This document shows positions 5,703-12,619 of a DNA stretch of 15,495 nt, piece by piece. Both the position numbers and the translations under genes were made by a program. Source of the DNA: JBDSSS01 sp039928615. Lineage in GTDB: Bacteria; Actinomycetota; Actinomycetes; Actinomycetales; Dermatophilaceae. The stretch spans positions 1 to 15,495 of the forward strand of contig JBDSSS010000062.1 of NCBI GenBank assembly GCA_039928615.1, written 5' to 3'. Numbering within the stretch: position 1 is the stretch's first letter; every line of letters begins with the position of its first letter. The notes below the pieces were generated by a model, which saw only the letters and a list, made by a program, of their open reading frames with translations, was not told the DNA's origin and searched no databases.

Positions 5703-6260
5703 ATGATCGACGAGACGATGTTCGAGGCCGAGGAGAAGATGGACAAGGCCGTCGAGGTCCTCAAGGAGGACTTCGCGGGGATCCGCACCGGCCGCGCCAA
5801 CCCGGGTCTGTTCAACAAGCTCACGGTCGAGTACTACGGCGCGCCGACCCCGCTCCAGCAGCTCGCCTCCTTCCAGAACCCCGAGCCGCGCACCATCCTC
5901 GTCATCCCCTTCGACAAGTCGGCGATGCACGAGATCGAGCGCGCCATCCGCGACTCCGACCTCGGGGTCAACCCGAGCAACGACGGCAACCAGATCCGCT
6001 GCGTCATGCCCGAGCTGACCGAGCAGCGTCGGCGCGAGTACACCAAGCTGGCCGGCCAGAAGGCGGAGGACGCCCGCGTCTCCGTGCGCAACATCCGGCG
6101 CAAGGCCAAGACCGACCTCGACCGGCTCGTCAAGGACGGCGAGGTCGGCGAGGACGACGGCTCGCGTGCCGAGAAGGAGCTCGACGGCCTGACGAAGAAG
6201 CACACCGACCTCGTCGACGCGCTCGTCAAGGCCAAGGAGGTCGAGCTGCTCGAGGTGTGA
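5703..6260 (+). CDS. frr: Ribosome recycling factor
   Basis: Splits post-termination ribosomes together with EF-G, in the cytoplasm. The 185 residues match the family length. Family motifs are FAGIRTGRANPGLF (24-37), the hinge and small domain with YYGAPTPLQQLASF (44-57), PEPRTILVIPFDKS (61-74), NPSNDGNQIRCVMPELTEQRR (89-109, conserved) and the basic helix RNIRRKAKTDL. The SD GAGGAAG (5689-5695) lies 7 bp before the ATG. It forms a cluster with pyrH upstream and cdsA 19 bp downstream. Confidence 0.97.
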   Translation: MIDETMFEAEEKMDKAVEVLKEDFAGIRTGRANPGLFNKLTVEYYGAPTPLQQLASFQNPEPRTILVIPFDKSAMHEIERAIRDSDLGVNPSNDGNQIRCVMPELTEQRRREYTKLAGQKAEDARVSVRNIRRKAKTDLDRLVKDGEVGEDDGSRAEKELDGLTKKHTDLVDALVKAKEVELLEV

Positions 6261-6279
6261 CCTCGCTGCTCCACCCACC

Positions 6280-7323
6280 ATGAGCACCTCCACGCCCCGC
6301 GACCCCGACCCGGGGTCCGCGGCCACCGACCCCGGGGTCGGGCCGGACACCCACGACCCGCACGACCCGCTCCACCCGCACGACGACCCGCACGACGACC
6401 CGCACGATGAGCACGAGCACCATGACGGCGTCCACGCCCCGGTCGACTACGACCCGGCGCTCGACGACATGGCCGGGTTGCCGCCGGACGAGGTCCTCGT
6501 CAAGAAGGCGTCCCGGGCCGGCCGCAACCTCCCCGCGGCCATCGGCGTCGGGGTGGGCCTCGGCGTGCTCATCATCTCGACCCTGCTCATCCAGAAGGAG
6601 TCCTTCCTCGTCCTCGTGATGCTCGCGGTGGCCGTCGGCACCTGGGAGATGCGCGGCGCCCTGCACAACGCGTCGGTCCGTGCCCCGCTCGTGCCGTCGG
6701 TCGTCGGGTCGGTCATCATGCTCTGGGCCGCCTACGCGCACGGGCCGGCCGGCCTCGTCCTCGCGTGGGCCCTCACCACCGTCGGGATCGTCGTCTGGCG
6801 CGGCGCCGGCCCCGTGGAGGGGGCCGGGCGCGACGTGCTCGGGGGCGTCTTCATCTCCACCTACCCGGCCTTCCTCGCCGGCTTCGCGATGATGCTGCTC
6901 TCCGCCGACGACGGTGTGGCCCGCGTGTTCGCCTTCGTCATCATCGGGGTGTGCAGCGACGTCGGCGGCTATGCGGCCGGAGTCCTGTTCGGCCGCCACC
7001 CGATGGCCCCGACGATCAGCCCGAAGAAGTCCTGGGAGGGTTTCGGCGGGTCGGTCCTGCTCTGTGTCATCGGCGGGTCCCTCACGGTGAGCTTCTTCCT
7101 CGGTGAGCAGTGGGTCATCGGGGTGGCCCTCGGCGTCGGTGTCGCCGTCGCAGCGACGGTCGGCGACCTCATGGAGTCGCTGATCAAGCGTGACCTCGGG
7201 GTCAAGGACATGTCCAACATCCTGCCCGGGCACGGCGGCGTGATGGACCGCCTCGACTCCCTCATCGTCGTGGCCCCCGTCGTCTGGGCCGTGCTCACGT
7301 TGCTCGCCCCCGCGGGCTCCTGA
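6280..7323 (+). CDS. cdsA: Phosphatidate cytidylyltransferase with His/Asp-rich N-terminus
   Basis: Integral membrane enzyme that makes CDP-diacylglycerol from phosphatidate and CTP, the branch point to phosphatidylglycerol, cardiolipin and phosphatidylinositol. The 347-residue product has a cytoplasmic N-terminal region of about 82 residues, then roughly eight hydrophobic segments. The diagnostic C-terminal signature spans 295-327, with SLIKRDLGVKD (300-310) and LPGHGGVMDRLDS (315-327); an upstream conserved block contains SDVGGYAAG and SPKKSWEG. The N-terminus is odd: ten His in residues 25-52, mostly in HDP and HDDP steps. I keep the ATG at 6280 because coding bias is maintained, but it has no clear SD, and an in-frame ATG at 6469 without SD would remove this segment. 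It follows frr by 19 bp, and its stop is 1 bp before the next gene's GTG. Confidence 0.93.
   Translation: MSTSTPRDPDPGSAATDPGVGPDTHDPHDPLHPHDDPHDDPHDEHEHHDGVHAPVDYDPALDDMAGLPPDEVLVKKASRAGRNLPAAIGVGVGLGVLIISTLLIQKESFLVLVMLAVAVGTWEMRGALHNASVRAPLVPSVVGSVIMLWAAYAHGPAGLVLAWALTTVGIVVWRGAGPVEGAGRDVLGGVFISTYPAFLAGFAMMLLSADDGVARVFAFVIIGVCSDVGGYAAGVLFGRHPMAPTISPKKSWEGFGGSVLLCVIGGSLTVSFFLGEQWVIGVALGVGVAVAATVGDLMESLIKRDLGVKDMSNILPGHGGVMDRLDSLIVVAPVVWAVLTLLAPAGS
6352..6435 (+). repeat. HD/HDP-repeat coding segment in cdsA
   Basis: CACGACCC and CACGACGACCC steps recur here and encode residues 25-52 with ten His and many Asp/Pro residues. The repeat is imperfect and ends at the conserved membrane part of the protein. 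Confidence 0.75.
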
Positions 7324-7324
7324 C

Positions 7325-8152
7325 GTGACCGTGCCCGCCCCGCACGCCCTACCAGGCCTGCCCGCCCTGCTGAGCCTCGACGGTCGCGTCGCCCTCGTCA
7401 CGGGGGCCGGCAGCCCCACCGGGATCGGCTTCGCAACGGCCCGCCTGCTCGGTCGCCTCGGCGCCCGGGTCGTCCTGGCGGCGACGACCGACCGGATCCA
7501 CGAGCGGGTGGGCGAGCTCGAGGCCGAGGGGACGACGGCGACGGGGACCGTGGGAGACCTCACCGACCCCGGTGCGGCCGCGGCGACCGTCGAGGCGGCG
7601 CGAGCGGCATACGGACGGCTCGACGTCCTCGTCAACAACGCCGGGATGGTCAGCGCCAGCGACCCCGACTACCTCGAGGGAGACCTCGCCGGGACCGACC
7701 CCGACCGGTGGCGCCGCTCGCTCGAGCGCAACCTCGACACGGCCTACCTCGTCACGCGGGCGGCGCTGCCGCTGCTCCAGGCCTCGGGATCCGGACGTGT
7801 CGTCATGGTGTCGAGCACCACCGGCGCCGTCTCGGCGATGCGTGGGGACGTGGCGTATGCCGCTGCCAAGGCCGCCCTCGTCGGGCTGACCCGCGCCCTC
7901 GCGGTCGACGAGGGACGTCGCGGGGTGACGGTCAACGCCGTCGCCCCCGGCTGGATCGAGACCGGGTCGCAGACGCCCGAGGAGGCGGTCGAGGGCCGCT
8001 GGACCCCGGTCGGACGCTCGGGCACCCCCGACGAGGTCGCTGCCGCCATCGCCTTCCTCGCCACCCCCGGCGCCGCCTACGTCACCGGTCAGCTCATCGT
8101 CGTCGACGGCGGGAACGGCGTCGCCGAAGAACGGGCGCCACTCGCGCCCTGA
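7325..8152 (+). CDS. Short-chain dehydrogenase/reductase (FabG-like)
   Basis: NAD(P)-dependent oxidoreductase of the classical SDR family, 275 residues. It has the cofactor glycine motif TGAGSPTGIG (26-35), NNAG (104-107), Asn136 in RNLDTAY, catalytic Ser163/164 in MVSSTTG, and Tyr178/Lys182 in YAAAK. The C-terminal YVTGQLIVVDGG is typical of FabG-type 3-oxoacyl-ACP reductases. The insertion of two residues in the glycine loop (SPTG) and an acidic insert after NNAG differ from housekeeping FabG, so the substrate is left open. It starts at GTG 7325, one base after the cdsA stop, with no SD of its own, implying translational coupling; GTG at 7331 is an alternative. A role in lipid metabolism is suggested only by its position next to cdsA. 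Confidence 0.87.
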   Translation: MTVPAPHALPGLPALLSLDGRVALVTGAGSPTGIGFATARLLGRLGARVVLAATTDRIHERVGELEAEGTTATGTVGDLTDPGAAAATVEAARAAYGRLDVLVNNAGMVSASDPDYLEGDLAGTDPDRWRRSLERNLDTAYLVTRAALPLLQASGSGRVVMVSSTTGAVSAMRGDVAYAAAKAALVGLTRALAVDEGRRGVTVNAVAPGWIETGSQTPEEAVEGRWTPVGRSGTPDEVAAAIAFLATPGAAYVTGQLIVVDGGNGVAEERAPLAP

Positions 8153-8167
8153 GGTCCCGGGGCCTGC

Positions 8168-8173
8168 GACAAT
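8168..8173 (+). promoter_or_regulatory. -10-like element (GACAAT) before rlmN
   Basis: GACAAT matches TANNNT except for the first base and is followed by GGGGGGGCC and the ATG at 8183. A start about 7 bp downstream would leave a leader of only about three bases. No convincing -35 is seen, so confidence is limited; the G-run could instead act as a poor SD. Confidence 0.35.
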
Positions 8174-8182
8174 GGGGGGGCC

Positions 8183-9412
8183 ATGACTGAGACCACCGAG
8201 CCCACCCCCTCCTCGCAGCCCTCGCAGACCTCGCAGCCTGCCGAGCCGGTCGCGCTGCCCGAGCCGACGGCCGACCGCCCGACGCCGGGCCAGCTGACCT
8301 TCTCGGCCCCGCGCCGCGGGAAGCCGCCGCGCCACCTCGCCGATCTCTCCCCGGAGGAGCGCAAGGAGGCCGTCGCCGGCCTCGGCCACCCGGGTTTCCG
8401 CGCGAAGCAGCTCTCGACGCACTACTTCGAGCGCCTCGTCGACGACCCCGAGGAGATGACCGACCTGCCCAAGGGGGTCCGCGCCGACCTCGTCACCGAC
8501 CTGCTTCCGACCCTGCTGACGCCGATCGTCCAGCGCGTCGCCGACGACGGGCAGACGATGAAGTACGCGTGGCGCCTGCACGACGGTGCGATCGTCGAGT
8601 CGGTGCTCATGCGCTACCCCAAGCGGGTCACGATCTGCATCTCGAGCCAGGCTGGCTGCGGGATGAACTGCCCCTTCTGTGCGACGGGCCAGGCCGGCCT
8701 GACCCGCAACATGTCCGCGGCCGAGATCGTCGAGCAGGTCGTCTGGGCCGCCCGTGCGCTGCGCCGCGGCGAGCTGGCCGGAGGCGACGACGACGCCGAC
8801 CGCGAGGCGCCGCTGCGGGTCAGCAACGTCGTCTTCATGGGGATGGGGGAGGCGCTGGCCAACTACAAGGCCTCGATCGGCGCGATCCGCCGGCTCACCG
8901 ACCCCGCCCCCGACGGCCTCGGCCTCTCGGCGCGCGGCATCACGATGTCGACGGTCGGGCTCGTCCCGGGCATGGACAAGCTCACCGCCGAGGGGATCCC
9001 CGTGACGCTGGCCCTCTCGCTGCACGCCCCCGACGACGAGCTGCGCAACGAGCTGGTCCCGATCAACACCCGTTGGTCGGTCGACGAGGCGCTCGATGCC
9101 GCCTACCGCTACTTCGAGGCGACGGGTCGCCGCGTGTCGATCGAGTACGCGCTCATCAAGGACATCAACGACCAGGGCTGGCGCGCGGACCTGCTCGGTG
9201 AGAAGCTGCGGGCCCGCGGCACCGGTTGGGTGCACGTCAACCCGATCCCGCTCAACCCGACCCCCGGGTCGAAGTGGACGGCGTCCCGCCCCGGTGTCGA
9301 GCAGAACTTCGTCGAGCGGCTGCGCAGCCACGGCATCCCGACGACGGTGCGTGACACCCGTGGCCAGGACATCGACGGGGCCTGCGGACAGCTCGCCGCC
9401 TCGACGGCCTGA
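8183..9412 (+). CDS. rlmN: 23S rRNA (A2503-C2)/tRNA (A37-C2) methyltransferase RlmN
   Basis: Radical-SAM enzyme that methylates C2 of A2503 in 23S rRNA and A37 of some tRNAs. The 409 residues contain the 4Fe-4S motif C159-x3-C163-x2-C166 (CGMNCPFC), the SAM-binding block FMGMGEALANY (218-228), SLHAPDDELR (279-288) and the C-terminal DIDGACGQL, in which Cys401 corresponds to the methyl-carrying cysteine of RlmN. GEA replaces the usual GEP in the MGMGEP motif. The first 45 residues are a Ser/Thr/Pro/Gln-rich extension of no recognised function. It follows the SDR gene by 30 bp but may have its own near-leaderless promoter. Cfr is excluded in practice by the housekeeping context and the RlmN-type sequence. 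Confidence 0.95.
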   Translation: MTETTEPTPSSQPSQTSQPAEPVALPEPTADRPTPGQLTFSAPRRGKPPRHLADLSPEERKEAVAGLGHPGFRAKQLSTHYFERLVDDPEEMTDLPKGVRADLVTDLLPTLLTPIVQRVADDGQTMKYAWRLHDGAIVESVLMRYPKRVTICISSQAGCGMNCPFCATGQAGLTRNMSAAEIVEQVVWAARALRRGELAGGDDDADREAPLRVSNVVFMGMGEALANYKASIGAIRRLTDPAPDGLGLSARGITMSTVGLVPGMDKLTAEGIPVTLALSLHAPDDELRNELVPINTRWSVDEALDAAYRYFEATGRRVSIEYALIKDINDQGWRADLLGEKLRARGTGWVHVNPIPLNPTPGSKWTASRPGVEQNFVERLRSHGIPTTVRDTRGQDIDGACGQLAASTA

Positions 9413-9444
9413 CCCCCGCCCAACCGAACGGGCCGATGTCTGAT

Positions 9445-9458
9445 CCGTCACCTGACGG
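9445..9458. promoter_or_regulatory. Short perfect dyad (CCGTCA-CC-TGACGG) between rlmN and prpE
   Basis: A 14-bp palindrome with 6-bp arms is centred 51 bp before the prpE start. The 2-nt spacer is too tight for a full RNA hairpin, so an operator is as likely as a terminator for rlmN. The regulator is unknown. Confidence 0.3.
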
Positions 9459-9490
9459 GGCTAACGCTGGTCTGCGGGAGGGTTCGGCGG

Positions 9491-9496
9491 CACAGT
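9491..9496 (+). promoter_or_regulatory. Leaderless -10-like element (CACAGT) before prpE
   Basis: CACAGT is followed by exactly six bases before the ATG at 9503. The purine-rich GAGGG between them ends only one base before the ATG and so is too close to act as an SD. The hexamer keeps the A2 and T6 of TANNNT but lacks T1. Confidence 0.35.
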
Positions 9497-9502
9497 GAGG
9501 GC

Positions 9503-11416
9503 ATGAGCAACGGAGCCAGCACGACGGCATACGCACGAGCCCACGAACTCAGCCTGCGCGACCCCGACGCGTTCTGGGGTGCGGCGGCGGCGGGGATCGA
9601 CTGGATCACGCCGCCCCAGCGGGTGCTCGACGACGACCGGCCGCCGTTCTACCGCTGGTTCACCGGCGGTGAGCTCAACGTCTGCGCCAACGCGGTGGAC
9701 CGCCACGTCGAGGCCGGGCGGGGGGAGCAGGCCGCGATCCACTACGACTCACCCGTCACCGGGACGAAGCAGACCATCACGTATGCCGCCCTGCTCGCCC
9801 GCGTGCGTGCGGTGGCCGGTGGACTGCGCGGGCTCGGGGTCGAGAAGGGCGACCGGGTCGTCATCTACATGCCGATGGTGCCCGAGGCCGTCATCGCGAT
9901 GCTCGCCTGCGCGCGGATCGGCGCCATCCACTCCGTCGTGTTCGGCGGGTTCGCACCGCAGGAGCTCGCCGCACGGATCGACGACGCCGCGCCCACGGTG
10001 ATCCTCTCGGCGTCGTGCGGCGTCGAGCCGTCGCGGGTCGTGCCCTACAAGCCGTTCCTCGACGAGGCGATCCGCCGCTCGGAGCACAAGCCCCGGCACT
10101 GCGTCGTCCTCCAGCGCGAGCAGCTCGTTGCCGAGCTGGGCGAGCGGGACCTCGACTGGGCCGACTTCGAGGCGGGGGAGGCCGCGCTCGCCGGCGCCGA
10201 GCCCGTCGCCGTGGCGGCCACCGACCCGCTCTACATCCTCTACACCTCGGGCACGACGGGCAAGCCGAAGGGGATCTACCGCGACACCGGTGGCTACGCG
10301 GTCGCCCTGCACTGGTCGATGGAGAACATCTACGACGTGCGGCCGGGGGAGACGATGTTCACCGCGAGCGACGTCGGCTGGGTCGTCGGCCACTCCTACA
10401 TCGTCTACGCACCGCTCCTCACGGGCGCGACGACCGTCCTCTACGAGGGCAAGCCGGTGGGCACCCCGGACGCCGGGGCCTTCTGGCGGGTCATCGCCGA
10501 GTACGGCGTCGTGGCCCTCTTCACCGCGCCGACCGCCTTCCGCGCAATCAAGAAGGAGGACTCGACGGCGTCAAAGCTGGCTGACTACGACCTCTCCGGC
10601 TTCCGCGCCCTCTTCCTCGCCGGCGAGCGGCTCGACCCCGACACCTACGAGTGGGCCTCGCGCTCCCTCGGGGTGCCCGTCGTGGACAACTGGTGGCAGA
10701 CCGAGACCGGGTGGCCGATCGCCTCGAACCTGCTCGGCCTCGAGCGGCTGCCGATCAAGGCCGGGTCGCCGAGCGTGCCGGTGCCCGGCTATGACGTGCG
10801 CGTCCTCGACCCCCTGGGTCACGAGGTGGCCCCCGGGGTCGAGGGGGCGATCTGCCTTCGGCTGCCGATGCCTCCGGGGACCCTGCCGACCCTGTGGCAG
10901 GACGACGAGCGCTACGTCAGCTCCTACCTCTCCGCGTTCGAGGGCTACTACCTCACCGGTGACGGCGGCTACCTCGACGAGGACGGCTACCTCTACGTCA
11001 TGGGCCGCACCGACGACGTGCTCAACGTGGCGGGCCACCGCCTGTCGACCGGCTCCATCGAGGGGGCGCTCGCCGGCCACGCGGCCGTCGCCGAGTGCGC
11101 CGTCATCGGGGTCCACGACGAGCTCAAGGGCCAGGTGCCACGGGCCCTCGTCGTGCTGAAGTCGGGGGTGGACGTCGAGGCCGACGGCGAGCGGATCCGG
11201 TCCGAGCTCGTCTCGCTCGTGCGCGCCGAGGTCGGGCCCGTCGCGGCCCTGCGCCAGGTCGACATCGTCGCGGCCCTGCCCAAGACGCGCTCCGGCAAGA
11301 TCCTGCGGCGGACGATGCGCGAGCTCGCCGACGGTGGCTCGCCGACCGTGCCGGCGACGATCGAGGACCCGGCCGTGCTCGACTCGCTGCTGACCGTGCT
11401 CCGCGGCGCGCCCTGA
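9503..11416 (+). CDS. prpE: Propionyl-CoA synthetase (acetyl-CoA synthetase family)
   Basis: ATP-dependent acyl-CoA synthetase, most likely activating propionate through a propionyl-AMP intermediate in the cytoplasm. The 637 residues carry the AMP-binding signature YTSGTTGKPKG (247-257) followed by IYRDTGGYAVAL, the SDVGWVVGHSYIVYAPLL block (289-306), WWQTETGW (397-404), the TGD hinge region (485-487) and the C-terminal PKTRSGK, with catalytic Lys599. RDTGGYAVAL and DVGWVVGHSY are characteristic of PrpE and distinguish it from Acs, which has HTTGGYL at the first site. Lys599 is the residue that is reversibly acylated in Acs/PrpE enzymes. The start has no SD; the -10-like CACAGT suggests a leaderless message. 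No prpBCD genes are in view. Acetate use as a side activity is possible. Confidence 0.9.
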   Translation: MSNGASTTAYARAHELSLRDPDAFWGAAAAGIDWITPPQRVLDDDRPPFYRWFTGGELNVCANAVDRHVEAGRGEQAAIHYDSPVTGTKQTITYAALLARVRAVAGGLRGLGVEKGDRVVIYMPMVPEAVIAMLACARIGAIHSVVFGGFAPQELAARIDDAAPTVILSASCGVEPSRVVPYKPFLDEAIRRSEHKPRHCVVLQREQLVAELGERDLDWADFEAGEAALAGAEPVAVAATDPLYILYTSGTTGKPKGIYRDTGGYAVALHWSMENIYDVRPGETMFTASDVGWVVGHSYIVYAPLLTGATTVLYEGKPVGTPDAGAFWRVIAEYGVVALFTAPTAFRAIKKEDSTASKLADYDLSGFRALFLAGERLDPDTYEWASRSLGVPVVDNWWQTETGWPIASNLLGLERLPIKAGSPSVPVPGYDVRVLDPLGHEVAPGVEGAICLRLPMPPGTLPTLWQDDERYVSSYLSAFEGYYLTGDGGYLDEDGYLYVMGRTDDVLNVAGHRLSTGSIEGALAGHAAVAECAVIGVHDELKGQVPRALVVLKSGVDVEADGERIRSELVSLVRAEVGPVAALRQVDIVAALPKTRSGKILRRTMRELADGGSPTVPATIEDPAVLDSLLTVLRGAP

Positions 11417-11433
11417 GGCGGCGCGCCCCTCAG
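11413..11433. terminator. Compact hairpin shared by convergent genes
   Basis: CTGAGG (11413-11418) pairs with CCTCAG (11428-11433), with a GC-rich interior. Each arm contains the stop codon of one of the two convergent genes (11414-11416 on plus; 11430-11432 on minus). It could act as a bidirectional terminator, although it lacks T-tracts and the stem is short. Confidence 0.3.
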
Positions 11434-12545
11434 ACGTGGATCGGGCCGACGAGCGGGAGCACCTCGTCGAGGGAGTCGACGAGGTGGATCGCCCCCTCCA
11501 TGCGCCTGCCGGCGGCGAGGGCCCGGAGCGCCGGCCAGACGGGGAGCTCGTTGGTCCAGTGCGCGCGGCCGACGAGCACGAGCGGCGGCAGGGGCGCGTC
11601 GGCTGCGGCGTAGTAGAGCGGCGTCGCGGCCTGAAAGACCTCCTGCACCGTCCCGGCGGCGCCGGGCATCACGACGACCCCGGCATTGCTCCGGCGGAGC
11701 AGGCCGTCCTCGCGGATCGCGTTGGAGAAGTACTTGGCGACGGCGTCGCAGAAGACGTTGGGCGGCTCGTGACCGTAGAACCAGGTCGGGATGCCGAGCG
11801 ACCGGGCACCTGCCGCGAGCGGGTCGGTGGCAGTGGGGCTGCTGTCCCCGACGACCGCCGCGCGAAGGTCGAGTGCTGAAGCGGCCCAGTGGGTGACGTC
11901 ACCGGCAAAGCCCGGGACCGTGGCGAGCTCGGTGAGGGCCCGGTCGAGGACGTCCTCGGTGCGGCACCACGCGCCGAGGTTGGCGGCCTCCATCGCGCCA
12001 GGGCCACCCCCCGTCGCCACGAGGTGCCCGGCGTCGGCGAGGCGGTGGGCGAGGCGGGCAGCAGCGCCGAAGCCGAGTGAGTCCCGCTGCAGTGCATGGC
12101 CGCCCATGACCCCGACGACCGACCGTCCAGCGACGAACTCGTCCAGCTCGTCCGTCACGCTGTCGTCGTGGATGGCCCGGATGAGCGTGCAGTAGGCGTC
12201 GGACTGGGCGGCGGCGTCGCGGTACCACGCGTACGCACGGGCGTCGGGCGTGGCGGCATACCCTCCGGCGAGCCCGTCGTAGAGGTCCTCGGGGAGGTAG
12301 AGGCCACGCCACGGGTCGATGGGCGCGTCGGCCACTCCGGGGAAGACGATGGCGCCCCGGCGCAGGAGCACCTCCGCGATGTCGACGGGCACGACGCCAC
12401 CGAGCACGACGAGCCCGTTGAGGTCGGCGCGGGAGGCGAAGGCGGCTCCGTGCCCGGAGAGGTCGAGGTCCTGGAGCCGGAGGCCGCGCAGGGGTGCTGC
12501 GCCCGCGAGGTACTCGTCCAGGGCGGCCAGCGACTCGATCTCCAT
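11430..12545 (-). CDS. LOG-family Rossmann nucleotide-binding protein with N-terminal extension
   Basis: Predicted 371-residue cytoplasmic protein. Residues about 140-371 form a Rossmann-like LOG/lysine-decarboxylase-like domain: VVGVMGGHALQRD (143-155), VATGGGPGAMEAANLGAW (176-193) and VVMPGAAGTVQEVF (291-304). The last is a variant of the LOG motif PGGxGTxxE, with Ala at the second Gly. Proteins of this superfamily hydrolyse nucleotide 5'-monophosphates to base plus ribose phosphate (LOG, PpnN), so a nucleotide phosphoribohydrolase is a fair guess but not shown. The N-terminal ~135 residues (LDEYLAGAAPLRGLRLQDLDL and on) are not part of small LOG proteins. The start at 12545 is preceded by CATGAT-N6, a leaderless-type element; the frame is open to an ATG at 12590. 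It is divergent from the transporter gene and convergent with prpE. Confidence 0.8.
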   Translation of the reverse strand: MEIESLAALDEYLAGAAPLRGLRLQDLDLSGHGAAFASRADLNGLVVLGGVVPVDIAEVLLRRGAIVFPGVADAPIDPWRGLYLPEDLYDGLAGGYAATPDARAYAWYRDAAAQSDAYCTLIRAIHDDSVTDELDEFVAGRSVVGVMGGHALQRDSLGFGAAARLAHRLADAGHLVATGGGPGAMEAANLGAWCRTEDVLDRALTELATVPGFAGDVTHWAASALDLRAAVVGDSSPTATDPLAAGARSLGIPTWFYGHEPPNVFCDAVAKYFSNAIREDGLLRRSNAGVVVMPGAAGTVQEVFQAATPLYYAAADAPLPPLVLVGRAHWTNELPVWPALRALAAGRRMEGAIHLVDSLDEVLPLVGPIHV

Positions 12546-12551
12546 GCGGTC

Positions 12552-12557
12552 ATCATG
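12552..12557 (-). promoter_or_regulatory. Leaderless -10-like element (CATGAT) before the LOG-family gene
   Basis: Read on the minus strand, CATGAT is followed by exactly six bases (GACCGC) and the ATG at 12545. No SD precedes this start. Only A2 and T6 of TANNNT are matched. Confidence 0.3.
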
Positions 12558-12607
12558 CCCACGTCGGCCAGCAGCCGGACGGGCGCCCACCCGAGGGCCG
12601 GGGTTGG

Positions 12608-12613
12608 CAGGAT
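12608..12613 (+). promoter_or_regulatory. Leaderless -10-like element (CAGGAT) before the transporter gene
   Basis: CAGGAT is followed by six bases (CGGGTC) and the GTG at 12620. The contained AGGA could alternatively be read as a weak SD with 7-bp spacing, so both readings remain possible. Confidence 0.3.
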
Positions 12614-12619
12614 CGGGTC

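Noticed and set aside
4353..6350. Open frame of 665 codons on the minus strand
   Set aside because: It is antisense to the DsrE2-like gene, pyrH and frr, lacks any recognisable domain and has the composition of a shadow frame (rich in Gly, Val, Asp, Leu and Arg).
7349..9451. Open frame of 700 codons on the minus strand
   Set aside because: It is antisense to the SDR gene and rlmN. Long shadow frames are expected in GC-rich coding DNA; no motifs were found.
12494..12619. N-terminal extension of the AEC transporter from an ATG at 12494
   Set aside because: It would overlap the divergent LOG-family gene, encodes Pro/Arg/Gly-rich sequence, and the transporter fold begins at GTG 12620.
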